Of a DNA stretch of 64,000 bases, positions 45,041 through 53,363 are shown one piece after another (the stretch's first letter is position 1; every line of letters begins with the position of its first letter). The notes beneath the pieces were generated by a model. It worked only from the letters and a program-made list of their open reading frames with translations. It was not told where the DNA came from and searched no databases. Where the stretch lies: contig JAMFRO010000008.1 in the NCBI GenBank assembly GCA_026224825.1, positions 1 to 64,000 on the forward strand, written 5' to 3'. Origin of the DNA: a bacterium (GTDB taxonomy: Bacteria; Pseudomonadota; Alphaproteobacteria; Acetobacterales; Acetobacteraceae). Both the position numbers and the translations under genes were made by a program.

Positions 45041-46201
45041 ATGGTACCGTTAAACCAGGCTGTTACTGTAGCCACCTACATCTTGAAGCAGAAGCTGAAG
45101 GGCAATAAGCGCTACCCGCTGGTGCTCATGCTGGAACCTCTGTTCCGCTGTAACCTGGCCTGCTCCGGCTGCGGCAAAATCGACTACCCCTCCGAAATCC
45201 TGAACCAGCGCATCTCCGTGGCCGATGCCATCCTCGCCGCCGAGGAATGCGGCGCGCCGATGGTGGCGATTGCCGGCGGCGAGCCGCTCCTGCACAAGGA
45301 ACTGCCGCAAATCGTCGAAGCCTACCTCAAAATGGGCAAATACGTCATCCTCTGCACCAACGCGCTGCTGCTGGAAAAGAAGATCGACCTGTTCAAGCCG
45401 CACCCGAATTTCTGCTGGGACATCCATCTCGACGGCGACAAGGAGATGCATGACAAGGCCGTGGACCAGGAAGGCGTGTACGAACGCGCCGTGGACGCCA
45501 TCAAGCTCTCCAAGGCCAAAGGCTTCCGCACCAGCATCAACTGCACCCTCTTCGAAGGCGCCGACCCGGACCGCGTCGCCGGGTTCCTCGACACAATCGC
45601 CGATATGGACATCGAAGGCGTGATGACCTCGCCCGGCTACGCCTATGAGCGCGCCCCGGACCAGCAGCACTTCCTCAACCGCACCCGCACCAAGGAGCTG
45701 TTCCGCGACATCTTCCGCCGCGGCAAAGAGAGCGCGAAGCGCGGCAAGCACTGGAAATTCACCCAGTCCCCGCTGTTCCTGGACTTCCTCGCCGGCAACC
45801 AGACCTACGCCTGCACCCCCTGGGGCAACCCCACCCGCAACGTGTTCGGCTGGCAGCGCCCCTGCTACCTGCTCGGCGAAGGCTACGCCAAGACGTATAA
45901 AGAGCTGATGGACACCACCGATTGGGATGCCTACGGCGTCGGCAATTACGAAAAATGCGCCGATTGCATGGTCCACTCGGGTTTTGAGGCCAGCGCCGTG
46001 ATCGACTCATTCAAATCCCCCTGGAAAATGGCGAAATTCGCCCGCGGCATGATCAAAGGCATCAAAACCGAAGGTGCCATGACCAAAGACATCCCCCTGG
46101 ACAAAGCCCGCAAAGCCGATTTCGGCGTGTTCTCCAAACACGTCGAAACCAAAATGGCCGAAATCCACGCCAAGAAGAACGCGGCTCTGCCGGCGGAGTA
46201 A
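45041..46201 (+). CDS. hpnH: Hopanoid biosynthesis radical SAM protein HpnH
   Basis: A 386-residue radical SAM enzyme that joins adenosine to diploptene as the first step of side-chain formation. The iron-sulfur motif is CNLACSGC (about 36-43), preceded by LMLEPLFR. GGEPLLHKELPQIV (the SAM-binding GGE) lies at about 75, and a SPASM-like Cys-rich end is present (YEKCADCMVHSGFE). A 13-bp gap separates it from ispH, which suggests an ispH-hpnH operon. The TAA stop overlaps the edge of repeat copy 4. Confidence 0.95.
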   Translation: MVPLNQAVTVATYILKQKLKGNKRYPLVLMLEPLFRCNLACSGCGKIDYPSEILNQRISVADAILAAEECGAPMVAIAGGEPLLHKELPQIVEAYLKMGKYVILCTNALLLEKKIDLFKPHPNFCWDIHLDGDKEMHDKAVDQEGVYERAVDAIKLSKAKGFRTSINCTLFEGADPDRVAGFLDTIADMDIEGVMTSPGYAYERAPDQQHFLNRTRTKELFRDIFRRGKESAKRGKHWKFTQSPLFLDFLAGNQTYACTPWGNPTRNVFGWQRPCYLLGEGYAKTYKELMDTTDWDAYGVGNYEKCADCMVHSGFEASAVIDSFKSPWKMAKFARGMIKGIKTEGAMTKDIPLDKARKADFGVFSKHVETKMAEIHAKKNAALPAE

Positions 46202-46300
46202 GGCCAGGGCTCTGCCCTGGACCCGCCAGGGGCCGAAAGGCTCCTGGACCCCACCCGGATTAAAAAAGGGGCCCTAAGCAGGGCCCCTTTTTTAATCCGA
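46199..46300. repeat. Multi-hairpin intergenic repeat, copy 4 (short)
   Basis: Starts at the stop codon of hpnH with AGGCCAGGGC...GCCCTGG and CCAGGGGCC/GGCTCCTGG hairpins. It then has a perfect 19-bp stem (46256-46274 with 46281-46299) around a six-base loop TAAGCA, with yet another sequence. It lacks the apical hairpin and the second half of the element. Acting as a terminator for ispH-hpnH is likely; the dienelactone hydrolase gene begins 62 bp later. Confidence 0.88.
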
Positions 46301-46361
46301 AGAGCCCGGGAGCTACTGGCCCTCGAAGAAGACCAAGAACAAAGCCACAGGAGCCAATCCA

Positions 46362-47084
46362 ATGACCCGCCTGCAAACCATCCCCCTCTACCACGAGGGC
46401 GCCGACCTCCAGGGCCAACTCGCCCTCCCCTCTGGACCAGGCCCACACCCCGCCATACTGGTGATGCACAACGCCCTCGGCCTCGGCCACCACATGAAAG
46501 ACGTCGCCCGCCGCCTCGGCGCCCAAGGCTACATCGCCCTCGCCTCAGACATGTACGGCGGCGGCATCGTGCATAAGGATTCGGCCGGTGCCGCCACCTC
46601 CATCGTACCCCTCATGCAAAACCCCACTTTGCTACGCGCGCGTATCGTCGCCTGGTACGAACACCTGAAAACCCTGCCCGGTGTAGACCCCATCCGCACC
46701 GGCGCCATCGGCTACTGCTTCGGCGGCCAATGCGTGCTGGAACTGGCCCGCAGCGGGGCCGACGCAAAAGCCGTCGTCAGCTACCACGGCCTGCTCACCA
46801 CCGCCCAAAAAGCCGAACCCGGCCAGGTAAAAGCCTACGTCGCCGCCTACACCGGCGCCAAAGACCCCTACGCCCCCTACGACCAAGTCCAAGCCCTACG
46901 CGAAGAACTAATCACCGGCGGCGCCCTCTGGCAGATCACCGAATTCGGCGAAGTCTACCACGCCTTCACGGACCCAGACGCCAACACCACCCCCATCCCC
47001 GGCTTGGCCTACGACCCGCTGGCCGATAAAATCTCCTGGGCCGGCACACTGGCCCTGCTGGAAACCCTGGTAAAACAAGCGTAG
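46362..47084 (+). CDS. Dienelactone hydrolase family protein
   Basis: A 240-residue alpha/beta hydrolase. The nucleophile elbow is GYCFGGQ with Cys (about 111-117), as in dienelactone hydrolases, and the acid and His lie in TGAKDPYAP and EVYHAFTDP. The ATG has AGGAG upstream. Family members open lactone rings in chlorocatechol degradation, but no other genes of that pathway are here, so the substrate is unknown. It stands alone between repeat copy 4 and a lipoprotein gene. Confidence 0.88.
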   Translation: MTRLQTIPLYHEGADLQGQLALPSGPGPHPAILVMHNALGLGHHMKDVARRLGAQGYIALASDMYGGGIVHKDSAGAATSIVPLMQNPTLLRARIVAWYEHLKTLPGVDPIRTGAIGYCFGGQCVLELARSGADAKAVVSYHGLLTTAQKAEPGQVKAYVAAYTGAKDPYAPYDQVQALREELITGGALWQITEFGEVYHAFTDPDANTTPIPGLAYDPLADKISWAGTLALLETLVKQA

Positions 47085-47128
47085 GGCGGGCTTATTGTGT
47101 TTTGTCGCCACCACATTAAATTGTGGCC

Positions 47129-47341
47129 ATGAGACACACACGTACCCTCCGCACCGCTGCCCTGTCCGTAATCCTGGCCGTGTCCTTATCTGGCTGTGTC
47201 GCGCAAATGGTTCTGAACTCACAGGATCGTCAGCATTACTCAGATTACGTCACCCAGACCAATCAGCTCAATTTCCAGCGCGAGAAAGCAGGCCTAGCAC
47301 CTGACCCGGTAATGACGTTTGATCAGTGGAAGGGCCATTGA
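47129..47341 (+). CDS. Small lipoprotein, unknown function
   Basis: 70 residues from the ATG at 47129. The N terminus (basic, then TAALSVILAVSLSGC) is a lipobox with Cys at about residue 23. The mature peptide is short and polar and ends FDQWKGH. No family is recognised. It is 44 bp after the dienelactone hydrolase gene. Confidence 0.65.
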   Translation: MRHTRTLRTAALSVILAVSLSGCVAQMVLNSQDRQHYSDYVTQTNQLNFQREKAGLAPDPVMTFDQWKGH

Positions 47342-47426
47342 GCGCCTGGACGTTCCTGCTGTTCATACCCATCACGTCCACCTTGTAGGGCCGTCGAGGA
47401 CCGATGCGTGGCGTGAGTGCAAGTAG

Positions 47427-47444
47427 GGCGGGCTTCAGCCCGCC
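47427..47444. repeat. GGCGGGCT/AGCCCGCC hairpin
   Basis: A short perfect palindrome in the GTAGGGCGGGCTTCAGCCC form that resembles REP-like elements. It lies just past the stop of the RelE-type toxin gene on the minus strand. A second GTAGGGCGGGCTT half occurs near 47083. Confidence 0.6.
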
Positions 47445-47449
47445 ACCCC

Positions 47450-47743
47450 TCACAATATCCGGTCAACTGCCAGGGTATAAATCTCATCATCCGCCCGGCG
47501 CCCGACCGCGATGACGAAAATCACGATCTCCCGGTCGATCACCTGATAGACCAGCCGATACCCATCCTTGCGCAGTTTGATCTTGTAGAACCCCGCAAGA
47601 TCACCGTGCAATTCACTGCCCGGCACATGTGGATCCTGCACCAACTTGGCCAGCTTCTTCACGAATTTCTGGCGAACACTCCCATCCAGAGCATCCCATT
47701 CCTTCAACGCCCGCTCGTCAAACGCGAGCGCGTATTCAGTCAT
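47450..47743 (-). CDS. RelE/StbE-family toxin
   Basis: A 97-residue ribosome-dependent mRNA interferase-like protein. YALAFDERALKEWDALDGSVRQKFVKKL, LAGFYKIKLRKDGYRLVYQV and IVIFVIAVGRR are the RelE core, with basic residues in the second half as in active toxins. The ATG overlaps the antitoxin gene by 8 bp, a typical antitoxin-first operon. Confidence 0.9.
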   Translation of the reverse strand: MTEYALAFDERALKEWDALDGSVRQKFVKKLAKLVQDPHVPGSELHGDLAGFYKIKLRKDGYRLVYQVIDREIVIFVIAVGRRADDEIYTLAVDRIL

Positions 47744-47999
47744 CCTTATGCCGGGCCTGCAACTCCGCCAGCGTCATGCGGTGCAGCGCCGCCGGGTTGG
47801 CCAGCCTTTCACGGACAATTTCGATCAGCCGTGCGTCCCCATCCGTCACCAACTGGCGCCGTACAGGAGGCCGGCCCGTCTCCGCGATATAGGCAAGCGT
47901 ATCCCGCAACACATCCGCCAAAGACATGCCCTGCGCCGACAGTTTCTCCTGCACCGCCGCCTTCAACGCCTCATCCACCCGAAATGTAACAGCAGACAT
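47736..47999 (-). CDS. RelB/DinJ-family antitoxin
   Basis: 87 residues from the ATG at 47997-47999 (MSAVTFRVDEALK). The N-terminal ribbon-helix-helix form and the SLADVLRDTLAYIAETGRPP stretch match RelB/DinJ. The C-terminal LAELQARHKDD is the toxin-binding tail. The frame remains open 16 codons upstream, but those residues do not fit the family. Confidence 0.88.
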   Translation of the reverse strand: MSAVTFRVDEALKAAVQEKLSAQGMSLADVLRDTLAYIAETGRPPVRRQLVTDGDARLIEIVRERLANPAALHRMTLAELQARHKDD

Positions 48000-48069
48000 C
48001 GCCCATCTCCAAGAATGTACTACAAACGTAATACATTCGTCCCACAAAAGGCAAGCACTACCGGCGTAA

Positions 48070-48807
48070 CTAGCCGCCAGGCTCCCGCGTATGCGTAATA
48101 ATGGACAAATACGTCATCGGCTTCACCAGCAGCTTCTCCGGCCCATGCGGCGCTGCCGAGTCAAACAGCAAAGCGTCTCCCGGCGTCAGGTGATAAGACT
48201 GATCCCCATGCCGGTACACCACCTCACCGGTCAGCATATAAATAAACTCCGTCCCCTCATGCTGAAACGCCGGATAAGGTGCGGCATCCTTGCTCAGCGA
48301 GATAAGATACGGCTCCACCACCACATTGCCACCCAGCGCATGCCCCAGCAGCGAATATTGATGCCCGGATTTGGTGCCGCGCCGCTCGATGATCACCCCG
48401 GTCCCGCCCTTAACAAAAGAGCAATCCCGCTTTTCCTCAAACGTGGAAAAAAACGTGGTAATCGGCACATTCAGCGCGGAAGCCAGCGCCTGCAGCGAGG
48501 CCAGCGAGGGCGATATCTGCCCGTTCTCGATCTTGGAGAGCATGCCCCCCGAAAGCCCGGCCGAGGTCGCGAGTTCCGACACGGTAATCCCCACCCGGCG
48601 GCGCAACTGGCGCACCTGCACGCCTATGGCCTGCTCCAGCGTAAGGTCGGACACCGCAGCCGCACTACTCCCGGTGGTGTAGGGCTCGGCGATGCCTTCC
48701 GGTAATCCGGCCTCCGCCAAGGCGTCGGGGAGGCTGGCTTTGATCATTCGGGCCTGTTGCCCCAGTTTACCCTGCGCTCGCATCGGCTCTATCAGCCCTC
48801 CTGGCAT
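48070..48807 (-). CDS. XRE-family transcriptional regulator with cupin domain
   Basis: 245 residues. The helix-turn-helix (about 60-117) reads QVRQLRRRVGITVSELATSAGLSGGMLSKIENGQISPSL in outline, the PuuR/SutR type. The C-terminal cupin (about 150-235) has FQHEGTEFIYMLTGEVVYRHG. Such regulators respond to small metabolites such as polyamines or amino acids. The target is not evident: neither the folD nor the relBE neighbour is a classic partner. Confidence 0.85.
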   Translation of the reverse strand: MPGGLIEPMRAQGKLGQQARMIKASLPDALAEAGLPEGIAEPYTTGSSAAAVSDLTLEQAIGVQVRQLRRRVGITVSELATSAGLSGGMLSKIENGQISPSLASLQALASALNVPITTFFSTFEEKRDCSFVKGGTGVIIERRGTKSGHQYSLLGHALGGNVVVEPYLISLSKDAAPYPAFQHEGTEFIYMLTGEVVYRHGDQSYHLTPGDALLFDSAAPHGPEKLLVKPMTYLSIITHTREPGG

Positions 48808-48904
48808 AAACCTTATGCCGCGCGGAAGTTGAAAATTCCAGCCTTGTTTACAGACTCACGACAATGTTTGCCCCCGCCGCCGCGCAATTGCGCAAGGTCG
48901 CGCG

Positions 48905-49768
48905 CTATTGCGCAGATTCCAGGCGTTTGGCCGCCGTTAACGTATTACGCAACAGGCAGGCGATGGTCATAGGCCCCACCCCGCCCGGCACCGGCGTGAT
49001 TTTGCCTGCGATTTGGGCGGCCTCCGCATAGGCCACATCCCCCACCAGCCTGGTCTTCCCCGGATTTTTCAGGGAGGCCACGCGGTTAATCCCCACATCG
49101 ATCACCACCGCCCCCGGCTTGATCCAATCCCCCTTCACCATCTCCGGCCGGCCAACGGCGGGGATCAAAATATCCGCCGTCCGGCACAAACCCGCCAGAT
49201 CGCGCGTTTTGGAATGCGCCATGGTCACGGTGCAGTTCTGCTGGAGCAAAAGCTGCGCCACCGGCTTGCCCACCAGATTGGACCGCCCGATGACCACCGC
49301 ATGCAGCCCCGTGAGATCGGGGATGACATCCTGCAAGAGCAGCAAACACCCCAGCGGCGTGCAGGACACCAGCCCCGGCAGCCCGCCGGCCAGCCGCCCC
49401 GCACTCACCACGGTCAGCCCATCCACATCCTTATCCGGGTTGATGGTATTGATGATCTCATCCGCATCCAAATGCTTCGGCAGCGGCAGTTGCACCAGAA
49501 TCCCATGCACCGCCGGGTTGGCATTCAGCGCCCGCACCAGCGCCAGCAGCTCGCCTTGCGTGGTCTCGGCCGGCAGCGCGTGATGGAACGACTCCATCCC
49601 CAGCTCCACCGTGGTTTTTACCTTGGCGCCCACATAAACCTGAGATGCCGCATCCTCCCCCACCAGCACCACCGCCAGCCCGGGCTTATAGGCCAGGGTT
49701 TTCACCTCATCCGCGATGCTGGAGAGAAGTTTCGCCGCAAAGGCTTTGCCGTCGATGATGTCAGCCAA
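48905..49768 (-). CDS. folD: Bifunctional methylenetetrahydrofolate dehydrogenase/cyclohydrolase
   Basis: A 287-residue folate one-carbon enzyme. The N-terminal domain has [13 protein letters not shown] and [15 protein letters not shown]. The NADP domain has [14 protein letters not shown], and [13 protein letters not shown] is near the end. Length is standard. It stands between the XRE-cupin gene and the ParDE-like pair. Confidence 0.96.
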   Translation of the reverse strand: MADIIDGKAFAAKLLSSIADEVKTLAYKPGLAVVLVGEDAASQVYVGAKVKTTVELGMESFHHALPAETTQGELLALVRALNANPAVHGILVQLPLPKHLDADEIINTINPDKDVDGLTVVSAGRLAGGLPGLVSCTPLGCLLLLQDVIPDLTGLHAVVIGRSNLVGKPVAQLLLQQNCTVTMAHSKTRDLAGLCRTADILIPAVGRPEMVKGDWIKPGAVVIDVGINRVASLKNPGKTRLVGDVAYAEAAQIAGKITPVPGGVGPMTIACLLRNTLTAAKRLESAQ

Positions 49769-49849
49769 ATTTTGGTCCTCAATTTCTCAAAGAGAAAATA
49801 AAGTGCTTTTTAGGAACGCACAAGATGCCGCCGGGAACGTGCCGCCTGA

Positions 49850-50143
49850 CTATTGCAAATGCGCCAAAAAATCCATGCGCTCATGCAGAATACGGCTGAT
49901 GAGGATACCGCCCGCTTGCTTCTGATAGAAGATGACATGGCTTGCGCTGGCTAAACGTAGGTAGCCCGACCGGATGTGATGCGCCATCCTGCCGAGATCC
50001 GAAAAATCCGCAAGCTTCTGCAGGCTGGCATGCAGCGCTTGAACATAGGTTTTGGCGCGGGCCATTCCCGATTCGTCGGCAGAGATTCTGGCTATATGAT
50101 TGATATCGTCTTGCGCGGCCTGCGACAGGACATAGCTAGCCAT
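49850..50143 (-). CDS. ParE-family toxin
   Basis: 97 residues from the ATG at 50141-50143 ([21 protein letters not shown]). The RelE/ParE fold is shown by the N-terminal helices and the [27 protein letters not shown] end. ParE toxins poison gyrase. The start overlaps the antitoxin gene, as usual for ParDE. Confidence 0.88.
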   Translation of the reverse strand: MASYVLSQAAQDDINHIARISADESGMARAKTYVQALHASLQKLADFSDLGRMAHHIRSGYLRLASASHVIFYQKQAGGILISRILHERMDFLAHLQ

Positions 50144-50396
50144 TTGGTTTCGCTTGCCGTTCCCTCTTTTCGAACGCATCCCAAATATCGAGCACGTTCA
50201 TATCGCTAACCCCGCTCTCCTCACCCTCAATAAGTGCCGCCCGAAGTGCCGCCAACTGCGCCTCCTGCTGCTCCAGCAGCCGCAACCCGGCACGCACCAC
50301 CTCAGAGGCACTGGCATAGCGCCCCTGCCCGACCTGTTCCTCGATAAAACCGGCAAAATGCTTGCCAACGGAGAAGGAGGTGTTTTTGGCTTCCAT
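50136..50396 (-). CDS. ParD-family antitoxin
   Basis: 86 residues from the ATG at 50394-50396 ([17 protein letters not shown]). The ribbon-helix-helix N terminus and the block [21 protein letters not shown] are diagnostic for ParD. The middle binds ParE. Longer open sequence upstream to 50531 is not part of the family. Confidence 0.9.
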   Translation of the reverse strand: MEAKNTSFSVGKHFAGFIEEQVGQGRYASASEVVRAGLRLLEQQEAQLAALRAALIEGEESGVSDMNVLDIWDAFEKRERQAKPNG

Positions 50397-50534
50397 GCCA
50401 GGCACCATACCAAATTCTGGTATCACGGCAAAGCAAATATCCCCGGCGGGGCAGATAACATAGCTGCCACTGCTCATTGGCGGTTCAGCCCGGCGCGCCA
50501 GTTTGTATACTCGGCTACGCATCAGGAGCACGCC

Positions 50535-51002
50535 ATGTCAGACCGCCCGCCTCTGCCCCCTTTTTCCCCCGAAACCGCCGCCCAGAAAGCCCGCCTGGCC
50601 GAAGACGCCTGGAACAGCCGCGACCCGGCGCGCGTGGTGCTGGCCTATACCGAGGACACAATCTGGCGTAACCGCACGGATTTTTTCACCGGCAGAGCGG
50701 CGGCACAGGAATTTTTGACGCGCAAATGGGCAGGCGAGCTGGAATACCGGCTGATCAAAGAAGTCTGGGCCTTCCACGGCAACCGCATCGCCGTGCGCTT
50801 CGCCTATGAATGGCACAATGAGGACGCAAACTGGTTCCGCTCCTACGGCAATGAGCAATGGGAATTCGACACCCACGGTCTGATGCGCAAACGCCAGGCC
50901 AGCATCAACGATCTGGCGATCAAAGCCTCGGACCGCCTCTTCCACTGGCCCCCCGGCCCCCGCCCGGCCGAGCATCCGGGATTGAGCGAGCTGGGGCTCT
51001 AA
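50535..51002 (+). CDS. NTF2-like protein (DUF1348 family)
   Basis: 155 residues from the ATG at 50535, with a CAGGAG ribosome binding site. The core [38 protein letters not shown], the YGNEQWEFD segment and [13 protein letters not shown] match the DUF1348 NTF2-like proteins. No enzymatic function is established. It follows the ParDE pair, divergent from it. Confidence 0.85.
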   Translation: MSDRPPLPPFSPETAAQKARLAEDAWNSRDPARVVLAYTEDTIWRNRTDFFTGRAAAQEFLTRKWAGELEYRLIKEVWAFHGNRIAVRFAYEWHNEDANWFRSYGNEQWEFDTHGLMRKRQASINDLAIKASDRLFHWPPGPRPAEHPGLSELGL

Positions 51003-51006
51003 CCGG

Positions 51007-51123
51007 TAGGGCGGATAAGCGCAGCGCAATCCGCCACCTTTACGCCGTACGCGGCGGTTGGCCGAATGGACTTCGTGTGTTGTCCCTAAAGATGGCGGAA
51101 GGCGCTGCGCTTTTCCGCCCTAC
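51007..51123. repeat. Imperfect REP-like inverted repeat
   Basis: Left arm 51007-51037 (GTAGGGCGGATAAGCGCAGC...) and right arm 51093-51123 are near inverse copies, with four mismatches over 31 bases. It resembles the GTAGGGTGGAT-type REP elements common in many Proteobacteria. The arms flank about 55 bp of spacer, and the right arm ends 15 bp before the HNH endonuclease stop. Confidence 0.8.
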
Positions 51124-51137
51124 GCTTTGCTGGTTAC

Positions 51138-51806
51138 TCACAGCACGTTGCTTTTGCCCAGGTTGCATGGTTCGCACAGGGTTTGTAGGTTTTCCTCGAC
51201 CGTTTCGCCACCCAGGCTCCAAGCCTTGATGTGATCAACGTGTAAAGTGAGTCCTAGCCGCAATGCGGGGCTAGCCCCACAAGCCCGACACGAGAAGTTA
51301 TCCTGTTTCATTACGCGGAAGCGTAGTCTGTCAGATGGGTTGCGACCTGTTTTATGACCGCTTGCTACTTCGACCGGCGCCGGCGGTCGTACATCCTGAG
51401 CATTGGCATACATGACGAATTGTTCGAGCGCATTCATCCAAGAGCGGAATCGCCGTTGGTAGGGACCAGCGGAAATCACGGAAGGCTGCTGCGCGAGTTC
51501 CCGGAAACGGGGTTGCCGGCCATAATATTCCCAAAGGCGCATAAGGTTTTCGAATAATCGTTCGTCAGTTATGTCGCGTTCGCTTGCTATTTCCAGACCA
51601 GCAGTTCGGAGCGCGTGATTCCATGTACCAAATCGAAGGGCTACAGTCGATGGATGGTAATTTCCAAACTCCGAGTACAGTCTGAAAGAAACTGCATTCG
51701 TACCGGCAAGCTTAGCAACTCGCTGAAGGTCGGATATCAGTTCTTCGTTGGTAACCGGTGCTCGGACACGCTCAAGCTGGAATTTGGAATTGTTCATCTC
51801 AGCCAT
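51138..51806 (-). CDS. HNH endonuclease with homing-associated repeats
   Basis: About 222 residues from the ATG at 51804-51806; the next Met at 51797 is an alternative. The N-terminal part (about 10-130) has two copies of the HNH-associated repeat, with FGTWNHALRTAGLEI and FRSWMNALEQF. The C terminus has a canonical HNH: CRACGASPALRLGLTLHVDHI ... NLQTLCEPCNLGKSN, including the C-x2-C zinc pairs. The DNA is less GC-rich than its neighbours, which suggests transfer. It is bordered by a REP-like repeat and by repeat copy 5. Confidence 0.85.
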   Translation of the reverse strand: MAEMNNSKFQLERVRAPVTNEELISDLQRVAKLAGTNAVSFRLYSEFGNYHPSTVALRFGTWNHALRTAGLEIASERDITDERLFENLMRLWEYYGRQPRFRELAQQPSVISAGPYQRRFRSWMNALEQFVMYANAQDVRPPAPVEVASGHKTGRNPSDRLRFRVMKQDNFSCRACGASPALRLGLTLHVDHIKAWSLGGETVEENLQTLCEPCNLGKSNVL

Positions 51807-51894
51807 TTCGAAAAAGGGGCATTGGAATACGTTACTCTCCCTCCACCCCAAAATAAATCTTAGGATGGGGGACGCGTGGCACGATCAAAAACTA

Positions 51895-51974
51895 ACGGGG
51901 GTCGGGGGCCGTCACGCCGGAGGCGTGCTGCGCACGACGGCCCCAGCGGGTCCAGCGCAGAGCCCTGGCCCTCC
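51895..51974. repeat. Multi-hairpin intergenic repeat, copy 5 (decayed)
   Basis: Only the GGGGTC...GGGGCCGTC/GACGGCCCCAG cruciform module (about 51897-51944) and a damaged terminal hairpin (CCAGCGCAGAGCCCTGG) remain. The long central stem and the flanking A/T runs are gone. It lies between the HNH gene start and the TPR glycosyltransferase stop. Confidence 0.85.
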
Positions 51975-53363
51975 CTAAAGCTCCGCCGCCACGCGCTCGA
52001 TCACCCCGCTCCAATCATAGGCCGTCTGCTGCCGAAACAATTTGATCGAAGGATACCACGGCGTATCTTCCCGATCCAACAGCCAGCGCCAATCCGGCGC
52101 CTTCGGCAGCACCAGCGAGGCCGGTGCCCCGATCGCCCCGGCCACATGCGCCACGGAGGTATCGATCGTCACCAGATGGTGCACATTCTTCAAAATCGCC
52201 ATCGTATCGATAAAATCGCCGATCTCAGGCCCAAGGTTGATCAGCGGCGCGCGCCCGTAATATGCGCCCGCCTGAGAAATCTGCTCACCTTTTTGCACGG
52301 TGACGATACAAATATCCTCCCGCGCAAACAGCGGCGCAAACTGCTTCAGCTTCAGCGTCCGTTTTTTATCATTCTTATGCGTCGGCCGCCCGGCCCACAC
52401 CAGCGCAATCCGTTTCTTTCCCTTAGGGCACAGCAGATCCAGCTTCTGCCGCCATTCCTCCACCAGCGCATCAGGCGGTGCCAGATACCCCGCCGGCGGC
52501 ACGTTCTCGGTGCCAATCCCCGCCAGGCGCGGCAGGCCGGAGAGCGGGATATAGGCATCATACTCGCCTGTATCTTCCCATTTCGTAACAAATTTACCAA
52601 CGCCCGGAATCTGCCGCAAAATCGGCGTCAACTCGCCCGAGCAGGCCACAATCGGCTGCGGGCACAGCAGCGCCGCCCAGGGGATCAACCGCCCGAACTG
52701 AATACAATCACCAAACCCCTGGTCGCCGATGATCAGCAGCCTGCCTGGCGGCAATGGTTGCCCGTCCCATTGCGGCTTGTCGGTTTTGGGCAGCATGCCC
52801 TCGGCCTGTTTCAGCTTGAAGCGCCATTCATAGCTCTCCCAGCCTTCCTTCATGCGCCCGGCCAGCAGCAGCGCCTCGGCCTTCTCGAAATGGGCCTCGG
52901 GGTAATTCGGCTCCAGCTCAATCGCCTGTTCGGCCACCCGCACGGATTCTTCCAAATCCAGTTTCTCATAGAGAATCAGAGCAAGATTGAAATATGCCCT
53001 GGCATCCTTCGGCGCCAGCTCAATCGCCCGCCGCCCGGCGCGCACCGCATCCTCCAGCCGTCCGGCACCGCGATACACCTCGCACATATTGCGCGGGTAA
53101 AGTGCCACCTCAGGTGCGATCACCTGCGATCTCTCCATCCGCTCGATGGCCTCGGCGATCCGCCTGTTGCGGTAGGAAACAATGCCCGCCAGATGCAGAA
53201 TATGCGGATGCTCCGGCATGGCCGCCAGCATGCGCCCCGCCAGATCATCAGCCTCCACCAGCTTATTATCCTGCTCCAGCTTGGAGAGTTTCTCCAACGC
53301 CTCCGAGAGCGGAATAACCTGCTTGCCCGGCTGCGCGGTTGGTGCCTTTACCTGCTCGCTCAT
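51975..53363 (-). CDS. TPR-containing glycosyltransferase-like protein
   Basis: 462 residues. Repeats of tetratricopeptide type cover about 20-170 (YPRNMCEVYRGAGRLEDAVRAGRRAIELAPKDARAYFNL in outline). The C-terminal part has GDQGFGDCIQFGRLIPW (about 210) and VTIDTSVAHVAGAIG (about 390), patterns of GT9 and related O-GlcNAc-transferase-like folds. The acceptor is unknown; flagellin, an exported protein or a polysaccharide are possibilities. Its ATG overlaps the stop of the TPR sulfotransferase gene, so the two are coupled. Confidence 0.82.
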   Translation of the reverse strand: MSEQVKAPTAQPGKQVIPLSEALEKLSKLEQDNKLVEADDLAGRMLAAMPEHPHILHLAGIVSYRNRRIAEAIERMERSQVIAPEVALYPRNMCEVYRGAGRLEDAVRAGRRAIELAPKDARAYFNLALILYEKLDLEESVRVAEQAIELEPNYPEAHFEKAEALLLAGRMKEGWESYEWRFKLKQAEGMLPKTDKPQWDGQPLPPGRLLIIGDQGFGDCIQFGRLIPWAALLCPQPIVACSGELTPILRQIPGVGKFVTKWEDTGEYDAYIPLSGLPRLAGIGTENVPPAGYLAPPDALVEEWRQKLDLLCPKGKKRIALVWAGRPTHKNDKKRTLKLKQFAPLFAREDICIVTVQKGEQISQAGAYYGRAPLINLGPEIGDFIDTMAILKNVHHLVTIDTSVAHVAGAIGAPASLVLPKAPDWRWLLDREDTPWYPSIKLFRQQTAYDWSGVIERVAAEL

